This document shows positions 55,231 through 62,517 of a DNA stretch of 64,000 nucleotides, one piece after another. The position numbers were made by a program, and so were the translations under genes. The first letter of the stretch is position 1. The number at the start of each line of letters is the position of its first letter. Origin of the DNA: Candidatus Rokuibacteriota bacterium (GTDB lineage Bacteria > Methylomirabilota > Methylomirabilia > Rokubacteriales > CSP1-6); contig JAUSJX010000152.1 of NCBI GenBank assembly GCA_030647435.1, forward strand, positions 1 through 64,000, read 5' to 3'. The notes under the pieces were generated by a model. The model saw only the letters and a program-made list of their open reading frames with translations. It did no database searches and had not been told where the DNA came from.

Positions 55231-56003
55231 GCGTCGTCAGGCTCGAGCGAGCCGGCCAGATCGCGACGATCACCGTCAATCGGCCAGGGCGTCTCAACGC
55301 GCTCAACGCCGAGGTCATCGAGACGTTCGATGGCTATCTGGGCGAGCTTGCTGCCGACCCGGGCATACGTGTCGTCTTGGTAGGCGGCGCTGGCGAGCGG
55401 GCGTTCGCTGCGGGGGCCGACATCGAGGAGCTCCGGACGGTACGCGGTCCCGCTGGCCTCGACCTGTGCCAGCGTGGCCAGGCGTGGCTCAGCCGGCTCG
55501 AGACGCTGCCGCAGCCGACGATCGCCGTCATCGACGGGTGGGCACTGGGCGGGGGCTGCGAGCTGGCCCTGGCGTGCACCCTGCGCGTGGCTTCGACCCG
55601 GGCCAGGTTCGGGGTCCCGGAGATCAAACTCGGAGTCATCCCGGGTTATGGCGCGACGCAACGGCTTGCCAGGATCGCCGGCGAGGGGCTGGCCATGGAG
55701 ATGGTCTTGACCGGTGAGCCGATCTCAGCCGCGCGGGCATACGAGATCGGCCTTCTCAATCGGGTCGTGCCGCCGGACAAGCTCTGGGAGACCGCCCGGG
55801 AGCTTGCTGAGGTGCTGGCATCGCGGGCGCCGTTGGCCGTCCGCTACGGTAAACGGGCCGTTCACGAGGGCCTGAAGATGCCGCTCGAGGAAGGGCTGGC
55901 CCTGGAGGCGACGTACGGAGCGATCCTCACGACGACCGAAGACAAAGCCGAAGGGATGGACGCATTTCTCGCCAAGCGAGAGCCGAGCTGGAAGGGGCGA
56001 TAA
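55227..56003 (+). CDS. enoyl-CoA hydratase/isomerase family protein
   Basis: Protein of 258 residues translationally coupled to the MaoC gene. Crotonase motifs are AFAAGADIEELR for the oxyanion hole and both hydratase glutamates: Glu112 in GGGCELALACT and Glu132 in GVPEIKLG. The C-terminus EGMDAFLAKREPSWKGR is standard. Last intact gene of the island before the mobile-element nest. Confidence 0.93.
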   Translation: MSVVRLERAGQIATITVNRPGRLNALNAEVIETFDGYLGELAADPGIRVVLVGGAGERAFAAGADIEELRTVRGPAGLDLCQRGQAWLSRLETLPQPTIAVIDGWALGGGCELALACTLRVASTRARFGVPEIKLGVIPGYGATQRLARIAGEGLAMEMVLTGEPISAARAYEIGLLNRVVPPDKLWETARELAEVLASRAPLAVRYGKRAVHEGLKMPLEEGLALEATYGAILTTTEDKAEGMDAFLAKREPSWKGR

Positions 56004-56061
56004 CCACCGGCGTGATCGTCAGCCAGCCAAAGGCCATGCCGCCGCCGGCGATCCACCAGCT

Positions 56062-56124
56062 CGCCTCGCTTTCACCCATCCCGTGTGCTCCTCCCGTGAT
56101 GATTGCCATCTTGCCGCTGAGCCT
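56062..56124 (-). pseudogene. short-chain dehydrogenase N-terminal fragment
   Basis: On the minus strand RLSGKMAIITGGAHGMGESEA matches the NAD-binding start of classical SDRs (TGGxxGxG). The match ends after about 21 residues, next to the crotonase gene end. No catalytic YxxxK region follows. It is a gene stump left at the border of the rearranged region. Confidence 0.45.
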
Positions 56125-56414
56125 CCTAGGGTCTTCTTCAGTGACATCGTGTCGGTTCGCCCGCTGGACCTCCGATCGGCCGCCGCAGTGCTGGGGCGCT
56201 TGCCGCGCGCGGGACCGGGTCGTCTAGCGGGAATGGTGTATCTCGCCCACCCGCCCGTGCTCATCACCGCGGGTAACCGGGGCGAGCTGCTGGCGGCCCA
56301 GTTCGACTGCCTTGGCGGGCGTGGGGAAGGGATCATCACGACCTACGTGCACGCCGAGGAATGCCGGCTCATCCGTGAGCGCGCTGACGAGGCCCTCGCG
56401 CGGTACCGCCGAGT
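56125..56414. other. unassigned stretch with a possible gene fragment
   Basis: A rightward frame here reads VYLAHPPVLITAGNRGELLA and then GIITTYVHAEECRLIRERAD, which looks protein-like and is cut off where the IS91 transposase fragment begins. I do not recognise the family. No start signal is convincing. Confidence 0.3.
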
Positions 56415-56450
56415 TCCAACGACCGGGCGCGCCTGGAGCAGGTCTGCCGG
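56415..56450 (+). pseudogene. IS91-type transposase, first fragment
   Basis: Twelve codons read SNDRARLEQVCR, the segment that in IS91-like transposases directly precedes Y-x-LRPPLAQDRL. The frame stops where the palindromic left end of the two-recombinase element begins. The continuation is found at 59005. The rest of the transposase N-terminus is absent upstream. Confidence 0.6.
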
Positions 56451-56474
56451 TTATGCGGAGCTCCGCATAAGCGG

Positions 56475-56504
56475 CACTATGCGGACCGGGGAGTTATGCG
56501 GACC
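56475..56504 (+). repeat. left 30-bp inverted repeat
   Basis: Exact reverse complement of 58977-59006. It contains two TATGCGGA units 16 bases apart, likely recombinase-binding sites. The palindrome TTATGCGGAGCTCCGCATAA lies just outside at 56451-56470, and its half-site is the same unit. Confidence 0.9.
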
Positions 56505-56635
56505 CGGCGCCCACGTGGTCGGGAGGAACGCTGAGAATGCCGCGGCTTCGGCCACCTCGGAGGGGATGACCCGGGCCGCATAATTCGGGCACGCTGGGGT
56601 CCCCATTCACCGGGCTTCGGCCCAAGGCGGACACC

Positions 56636-57930
56636 GTGCTCGAGCGCTGCTTCAAGAACCCCCTCACTCTGCACCGTCTCCGCAGCGGGCCTGCGGGGCC
56701 GTTTCTCGACGGCTTCGCGGAGTCCATGTGCGCCGACGGCTACTCGTCCGAGACGGGCGGCGTCTACCTGTACGCCGCCGACCACCTGGGCCAGTGGGCC
56801 GCGCGGCGGGGCGTTGCCATCGTGGATCTCGACGAGGATCTGCTCGCGCGTTTTGTGCGTCATCTGCCCCGGTGCCGATGCCGCGGCAGCAAGCGCAGGG
56901 GCCACAAGCGGGTGCCGTTCCGCATCCACGCGTTCCTGCGGTACCTGCGCGACACGGACGTCGTGACCACGTCCGCGCCGGAGGCGACCCGTCCGCCGCT
57001 GGTGACCGAGTACGGCGTGTGGATGCGCGACCGGCGCGGCCTGGCCGCCACGACGATGGCCCGCTCGGTGCCGGTGGTCCAGGCCCTGCTCGCCACCGTG
57101 GGCGACGATCCCACCGGGCTCGATGCCGCGGGCGTGCGCCGGTTCGTGCTCGAGTACATCCGGCAGCACGCGCCCGCGTCGGCCGGCTGGGTCACGACCA
57201 TCGTCCGATGCTTCCTGCGGTGGCTCGTCGCGCACGGTCGGTGCTCGCCAGACCTCGTCGATGCCGTTCCCACGATGCCCACGTGGCGGCTGGCCACGCT
57301 CCCCCGCGACCTCCCGGATGCCGATGTGGAGCGCATCCTCGAGGCCTGTGATCGCCCCAGCCCCGTGGCGCGGCGCGATCGCGCTATGCTGCTGCTGCTC
57401 GCCCGCCTGGGTCTGCGCGCGGGTGACGTCGTCGCGCTCCGGCTCGGCGACATTGAGTGGGGGCGGGGACGTCTCCGCGTCGTCGGCAAGAGGCGGCGCG
57501 AGACACGGCTGCCGCTGCCTCAGGACGCGGGCGATGCGCTGCTCGATTATCTCACGGCCGAGCGTCCCGCCGCCGCCACGGACCACGTCTTCCTGACCGC
57601 ACGCCCTCCCATCCACCCGATTCGCTCGAGCGGCGTGCGCGATGTCGTCTGTCGCGCGATCGGGCGCGCCGGCGTTCGGGCGCCGTCCCGGGGGACCCAC
57701 GTCCTGCGCCATAATGCCGGGCCCGGCATAACCGCCACACCTTTGCCGTGCGGGCCCTGGAGGCGTGTCCGCACGGCGGGAGCCCCGTCGGCTGGCGCAT
57801 GCGCGTGCTGTCGATCGACCTCGGCCACCGCAACCTCGCCGACACGTGCTGGTACCTGCACGCGACGCCGCAGCTGATGCAGGGCGTCGCCCATGCGTGT
57901 GAGCGGTTCCTCGAAGGAGGTGTCCGATGA
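56636..57930 (+). pseudogene. tyrosine recombinase 1, broken by palindromic insertion
   Basis: Starts at GTG 56636. The N-terminal SAM-like domain, then catalytic Arg in LGLRAGDVVALRLGDI and Lys in VVGKRRRETRLPL, are intact up to HVLRH (the H-x-x-R box). There a 26-base insertion shifts the frame. The natural C-terminus continues in another frame as TFAVRALEACPHGGSP to LGHRNLADTCWYLHATPQ, with the catalytic His and nucleophile Tyr, ending at 57930 and overlapping the next gene by ATGA. Without the insertion it would be an intact recombinase of about 420 residues. Confidence 0.8.
57707..57737 (+). repeat. 21-bp palindromic insertion with 5-bp flanking duplication
   Basis: CGCCA (57707-57711) is repeated at 57733-57737. 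Between them, 57712-57732 holds the 16-base perfect palindrome ATGCCGGGCCCGGCAT with TA/AA edges. The insertion splits the His-x-x-Arg box codon of the recombinase. Its TTATGC/GCATAA-like ends resemble the palindrome at the element's left end. Confidence 0.75.
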
Positions 57931-58952
57931 CGCCGATCGCTCCACACATCACCGCGTTCCTCCAGCAGCGGCTCGCCGTGGACCGGCGGGCCAGCCCGCA
58001 CACGTGCGACACCTACGCCTACGCCTTTCAGCTCCTCTTCCAGTTCATGAGCCGAGCGCTCGGCGTGGCGCCCGCCGACCTCGCGCTGGAGCAACTCGAC
58101 GCGCCCCTCGTGCTGCAGTTCCTCGACCATCTCCAGCAGGAGCGGCACAACGCCCCGCGCACGAGGAACGCCCGGCTGGCCGCCGTCCGCTCCTTCATGC
58201 GGTTCGTCGAGTACCGCGTGCCGTCGACGCTCGATCAGGTCCGACGCGTTCGGGCCATCCCCGCGCAGAGGACCGACACGCGGATCGTGCGGCACCTCAG
58301 CGTCGAGGAGCACCGCGCGCTCCTCGATGCGCCGGAGCCGACCACGCGCCTCGGCCTCCGCGACCGCGCCATGCTGCTGCTGGGGCTCGCGGGCGGCCTG
58401 CGCGTCTCAAAGCTCGTCGGCCTGCGCCTGGACGAGGTGCAGTTCACCGGCCGCTACGTCGACGTGCGTGTGCGCGGCAAGGGACGCCGCGAGCGCGCCC
58501 TGACGCTGTGGAAGTCGGTGGGCGACACGATCCGCGCCTGGCTTGCCGTGCGCGGCGACGCGCCCGCCCCGGAGCTGTTCCTCAACGCCTGGGGCCAGCC
58601 CATGACGCGCTCCGGCTTCGAGCGCGTGCTCACCAAGCACGTCGCAGCGGCCGCCGCGCGCTGCCCGTCGCTCCGGGCCAAGCGTGTCTCGCCGCACGTG
58701 CTGCGGCACACCTGCGCGCTCAACACGCTGCAGGCGACGCGCGACCTGCGCAAGGTCTCGCTGTGGCTCGGCCACGCCAGCACGCAGACCACCGACATCT
58801 ACTTGCAGGCCGACCCGACGGAGAAGCTCGAGGCGCTCGCGGCGATGACGCCGCCGGCGCTGCGGCCGGGGAAGTTCCGGCCGCCCGACCGACTGATCGC
58901 CGCCCTGCGCACCCCCACGGTTATGCGGAGTCCCGACGCGGTCAACCCATGA
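57927..58952 (+). CDS. tyrosine recombinase 2
   Basis: Protein of 341 residues with GGAGG before ATG 57927, overlapping the first recombinase. The full catalytic set is visible: Arg159 (GGLRVSKLVGL), Lys185 (RGKGRRER), His257 and Arg260 (PHVLRHTCAL), His283 (LWLGHAS) and Tyr292 (TTDIYLQ). The N-terminal core-binding domain runs from residue 6 to about 100. It should cut and join DNA at the TATGCGGA repeats, probably together with the first recombinase. The gene ends 24 bases before the right inverted repeat. Confidence 0.9.
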   Translation: MTPIAPHITAFLQQRLAVDRRASPHTCDTYAYAFQLLFQFMSRALGVAPADLALEQLDAPLVLQFLDHLQQERHNAPRTRNARLAAVRSFMRFVEYRVPSTLDQVRRVRAIPAQRTDTRIVRHLSVEEHRALLDAPEPTTRLGLRDRAMLLLGLAGGLRVSKLVGLRLDEVQFTGRYVDVRVRGKGRRERALTLWKSVGDTIRAWLAVRGDAPAPELFLNAWGQPMTRSGFERVLTKHVAAAAARCPSLRAKRVSPHVLRHTCALNTLQATRDLRKVSLWLGHASTQTTDIYLQADPTEKLEALAAMTPPALRPGKFRPPDRLIAALRTPTVMRSPDAVNP

Positions 58953-58976
58953 AGGCGACGACCAAATGGTCCCGGA

Positions 58977-59006
58977 GGTCCGCATAACTCCCCGGTCCGC
59001 ATAGTG
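58977..59006 (-). repeat. right 30-bp inverted repeat
   Basis: Perfect complement of 56475-56504, closing the two-recombinase element. An additional TTATGCGGAG unit lies inside the element at 58920-58929. The IS91 transposase sequence resumes at 59005, overlapping the last two bases. Confidence 0.9.
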
Positions 59007-59057
59007 TCGGTATCTCCTGCGCCCGCCCCTCGCCCAGGATCGGCTCCACCTCCGCAC
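59005..59057 (+). pseudogene. IS91-type transposase, middle fragment
   Basis: The frame reads CRYLLRPPLAQDRLHLR, the conserved IS91-family block that follows LEQVCR of the first fragment. It breaks at TCCGCAC (59051-59057), the left copy of the IS21 target duplication. The next residues TDGRVLVTLK are found at 61857. Confidence 0.75.
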
Positions 59058-59204
59058 TGTCGGTTTTCAGAAGGTAGGGACCCTTTCGGCCTGAATTGTT
59101 CAGAAGCATGGGACCCCGGGACCTGAGGGGTTTTCAAAAGCTTTCCCCCCTTGCGTGACCTCGGGCTATGACCCTCTCGGCCCCCGCTGGGCCAGAAGGG
59201 GTGC

Positions 59205-60785
59205 ATGGCCTATCGCGAGGTCACGATGCTCGAGGTCAAAGAGGTCCTGCGGCTCTGGCTGACCGGCGTCCGCAAGAAGCGGATCGCCGCCCAGCTGGGC
59301 CTGAACGTCAAGACGGTCCGGCGGTACCTGGGCGCCGCGCAGGCGCACGGGCTGACGATCGTCGCCAGTCCCGACCAGCTGGACGACGGCCTGCTCGCCG
59401 CGGTCGTCAGCGCCGTCCAGCCGGGCACGGGGCGCCCCCATGGCGACGGCTGGGCCGCGTGCGTGGCCCACCGCGACGTCATCGAGCGGTACCTGCGCGC
59501 CGACGTGCGGCTGTCCAAGATCCGCACGCTGCTCCGGCGCCAGGGTGTGCTCATCAGTTACCCCACGCTCCGACGCTTCGCCCTGGAGGCACTCGACTGG
59601 GGCCGCGCCGCGCCGACGATCCCGCTGGCTGACTGCGGCCCCGGGGAAGAGGTCCAGCTCGACACCGGCTGGATGACGCACCTGGCGCCCGACGCGCTGG
59701 GCCGGCGCCGACGCTTCCGGGCCTGGATCTTTACCCCGGTCCTGTCCCGCTACCGTTTCGTCTTCCCTGTGTTCCGCGAAACCACCGAGACGGCGATCGA
59801 GGCCTGTGAAGCCGCCTGGGCGTTCTTCCACGGCGTCTTCCGCGTCCTGATCCCCGACAACACGAAGACGATCGTCCAGCGCGCGGATCCCCTCGAGCCC
59901 CGGCTGCCGGCGGCCTTCCTGGAGTACGCCCAGGCGCGCGGCTTCGTCATCGACCCCACGCGCGTGCGCCGGCCGCGGGACAAAGCGCGCGTGGAGCGCG
60001 CCGTGCCCATCGTCCGCGACGACTGCTTCGCCGGGGAGGTCTTGCTGGACCTCGCTCACGCGCGGACGCACGCCGTGCAGTGGTGCCGCGAGGACTATGG
60101 CGTGCGGCGCCACCGTCGCACGCTGCGCCCCCCGCGCGAGCACTTCGAGGCCGTCGAGCAGCCGGCCCTGCGCCCGGCCCCCACCACGCCCTACGACATC
60201 CCGCTCTGGTGCGAATCCAAGGTCGCCCGCGATCAGCATGCCCAGGTGGCCCGCGGGCTGTACTCGCTGCCGACCCCGTATGTCGGCCACACCCTGCGGG
60301 CCCGCGCCGACTCCACCACCGTCCGCTTTTATGCCGGCGCCGTCTGCGTCAAGGTCCACCCCCGCGTCGCGCCGGGCCAGCGCGCCTTCGATCGCGCCGA
60401 TTTCCCCGTCGACAAAACCATCTATGCCCTGCGCGACGTCGAGAGCCTGGCCCGCCGGGCCGAGGGCCATGGCCCTGCCGTCGGACAGTTCGCCCGCGCC
60501 CTGCTGGCCGGCGACTTGCCCTGGACCCGCATGCGCCAGGCCTACGCCCTGCTCGGCTTGGTTCGGCGCTATGGCGACGCCCGCGTCAACACGGCCTGCG
60601 AGACCGCGCTCGCCGCCGAGATGCTCAGCGTCCGTCGCCTTGCCCGGCTCCTCGCACTCGCGGCGCCGCCCGCCCCGCCGCCCCCCGCGCGCGTCCTGCC
60701 GCTCGCCCGATATCTGCGACCCGCCACCCACTACGCCCTGCCCCTGCCCTCCGCAGAGCGGCGGGAAGAAGGAGATCCCACATGA
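59205..60785 (+). CDS. istA: IS21-family transposase IstA
   Basis: Protein of 526 residues with AGAAGGGG before the ATG. The N-terminal helix-turn-helix is VKEVLRLWLTGVRKKRIAAQ to NVKTVRRYLG. The rve-type catalytic triad is Asp153 (VQLDTGWM), Asp218 (LIPDNTKTI) and Glu264 (KARVERAVP). The C-terminal Mu-like domain follows. It cuts and joins the element ends with the help of IstB. The stop overlaps istB by ATGA. No lesion is seen. Confidence 0.93.
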   Translation: MAYREVTMLEVKEVLRLWLTGVRKKRIAAQLGLNVKTVRRYLGAAQAHGLTIVASPDQLDDGLLAAVVSAVQPGTGRPHGDGWAACVAHRDVIERYLRADVRLSKIRTLLRRQGVLISYPTLRRFALEALDWGRAAPTIPLADCGPGEEVQLDTGWMTHLAPDALGRRRRFRAWIFTPVLSRYRFVFPVFRETTETAIEACEAAWAFFHGVFRVLIPDNTKTIVQRADPLEPRLPAAFLEYAQARGFVIDPTRVRRPRDKARVERAVPIVRDDCFAGEVLLDLAHARTHAVQWCREDYGVRRHRRTLRPPREHFEAVEQPALRPAPTTPYDIPLWCESKVARDQHAQVARGLYSLPTPYVGHTLRARADSTTVRFYAGAVCVKVHPRVAPGQRAFDRADFPVDKTIYALRDVESLARRAEGHGPAVGQFARALLAGDLPWTRMRQAYALLGLVRRYGDARVNTACETALAAEMLSVRRLARLLALAAPPAPPPPARVLPLARYLRPATHYALPLPSAERREEGDPT

Positions 60786-61567
60786 CCCCTGACCCGATCT
60801 CGGCCGACCTGAAGACCGTGCTGCGTCGCCTCCGGCTCTCCCGCGTGCTCGACACGCTCCCTGAGCGCCTGACCCTCGGGCGCCAGCAGCCGCTGCCCCA
60901 CCAGGACTTCCTCCTCCTCATCCTCACCGACGAGGTGACGCGCCGAGACAGCCTGGCCGCCACCCTGCGGGCGCAGCGGGCCGGCCTCGACCCCGGCGCC
61001 CAGCTCGAGCATTGGAACACCACGGCCCACGTCACCTTCGATCGCGCGCTCCTCAACGAGCTCGTCACGCTCCGCTTCCTGGAGGCGCATCACCACGTCG
61101 CCCTCGTCGGGCCCGTCGGCGTCGGCAAGAGCTTTCTCGCCCACGCCCTGGGCCACATCGCCTGTCGCCGCGGCCACTCTGTCCTCGCCCTCCGCACGGA
61201 CGCGATGCTCAAGACCCTCAAGCACGCCCGGCTCACCCAGAGTCATGAGGCCGAGCTCCGTAAGCTCCTCGCCGTGGACCTCCTGATCCTCGACGACTTC
61301 GCCCTCGATGCCATGGAGGCCCAGGAGAGCCGCGACGCCTATGAGGTCTTCCTCGAACGGGACCGCGCCGGCTCGCTGATCGTCGCCAGCAACCGCGGGC
61401 CCGATGAATGGCTCGCCACCTTCGCCGACCCCGTCCGCGCGCAGAGCGCCCTCGATCGCTTCACCAGCCGCGCCTTCGACCTCGTCATCGAGGGCGAGTC
61501 CTACCGCACCCGGCTCAAGCCCAGCCTGCCAGCCCCCGCGCGCAAGGGCCCGGCCGCCCATGGATGA
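60782..61567 (+). CDS. istB: IS21-family helper ATPase IstB
   Basis: Protein of 261 residues, the standard IstB size, with GGAGA before the ATG. It is a DnaC/DnaA-like AAA+ ATPase with Walker A GPVGVGKS (residues 110-117), Walker B LLILDDFAL at about 167-175, and SNRGPDEW in the sensor region. It assembles on target DNA and regulates IstA. It ends about 280 bases before the right terminus. Confidence 0.93.
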   Translation: MTPDPISADLKTVLRRLRLSRVLDTLPERLTLGRQQPLPHQDFLLLILTDEVTRRDSLAATLRAQRAGLDPGAQLEHWNTTAHVTFDRALLNELVTLRFLEAHHHVALVGPVGVGKSFLAHALGHIACRRGHSVLALRTDAMLKTLKHARLTQSHEAELRKLLAVDLLILDDFALDAMEAQESRDAYEVFLERDRAGSLIVASNRGPDEWLATFADPVRAQSALDRFTSRAFDLVIEGESYRTRLKPSLPAPARKGPAAHG

Positions 61568-61851
61568 TCCGGTCATCACCCGTGACCCGTCAGAAAGCGC
61601 CCCGCAGGGGGATACCGCACTATGGCCCGGCCTCTCGATCGCGCTCTCAGAGGCTCGTAGGCCCTGCCGCGCCTCACCGACTCCCGCTCACCAGCGGAGA
61701 AAGGAGTTGCATCACCCCGCGGTCCCGCCCTACAACCATCCTACGGCCGGCGCCCCCGGCCGGAGTCAACCCTAACTCGTCACGTGAGGGGACGGCCCCG
61801 AGGGTCCCATGTTTCTGAACAGGCCGGGTCCCATACTCCTGAAAATCGACA

Positions 61852-62330
61852 TCCGCACCGACGGGCGCGTCCTCGTGACGCTCAAGGCCGCCTGGCGCGA
61901 CGGCACGACGCATGTGCTCTTCGAGCCCATCGAGTTCCTCGAGAAGCTCGCGGCCCTCACACCGCGGCCCGCGATAAATTTGCTGCTCTACCACGCCGCC
62001 CTAGCCCCGCATGCCCGCTGGGGCTCACAGGTCGTTGGCTACGGCCGCACGGTGGCCGGAGATTCGGACGCCGGCCACGGCGCGGCCGGCCCGCGCGACG
62101 CCGGGGGCCAACGCCCCCCACGCTCCTGGGCCTGGGCGGCACTGATGCACCGGGCGTTCGCGCTCGACGTGTTGGCCTGCCCGCGCTGTGGCGGTCGCCT
62201 GCCTCTCCTCGCCCCCGTGCACGACCCCGGTGTCGGGCGCCCGATCCTCGCCCACCTTGGGCTGGCGCCGGGCCCCAGACCCCCCGGACCGGCCCCGCCC
62301 CAGCCCGACCACGCCGCGGCCGCCGGGTAA
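61852..62330 (+). pseudogene. IS91-type transposase, C-terminal fragment
   Basis: In frame from the target duplication, the reading TDGRVLVTLKAAWRDGTTHV, FEPIEFLEKLAALTP and LLLYHAALAPHARW is the C-terminal part of an IS91-family transposase. VLACPRCGGRL is its terminal zinc-binding piece. It stops at 62330. Joined with 56415-56450 and 59005-59057 it gives one continuous protein segment, proving the nested order. The 187 bases after it hold no gene but have TTGACA at 62449-62454, a weak promoter candidate. Confidence 0.8.
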
Positions 62331-62517
62331 CCCCCGCCCGGGGGCCAGGTCGGCCTCTCACGGTCCGCTCAGAGTTCTCCTCGATCGACGGCGACTGCCG
62401 CCAGGTCAGCCGTCTGCGCCGCTCACGCAGCACCCGCCCACCCGGGCGTTGACAAGGCTCCGGCCCCGGAGCAACATCCTACGCACTTGTCTCGACACCC
62501 CGTGGGGAGGTAATCGC

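Larger units (their letters stand above)
56451..59004 (+). mobile_element. two-recombinase transposable element (RIT-like)
   Basis: A 2.55-kb unit inserted in the IS91-type transposase gene. It starts with a perfect 20-bp palindrome (56451-56470) and has 30-bp perfect inverted repeats at 56475-56504 and 58977-59006. TATGCGGA-type units are repeated at both ends. The flanks TGCCGG (56445-56450) and TGTCGG (59005-59010) are near duplicates. It carries two tandem, overlapping tyrosine recombinase genes. RIT elements have three recombinases and flanking repeats; this one resembles them but has two. One recombinase is broken. Confidence 0.7.
59058..61851 (+). mobile_element. intact IS21-family insertion sequence
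   Basis: A 2794-bp element with ends TGTCGGTTTTCAG (59058-59070) and, reading inwards from 61851, TGTCGATTTTCAG. Each end carries a second inner repeat with CATGGGACCC. The flanks TCCGCAC at 59051-59057 and 61852-61858 are an exact 7-bp target duplication. It holds istA and istB in overlapping order. Target duplication and intact genes point to a recent insertion, into the IS91-type transposase gene. Confidence 0.9.
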
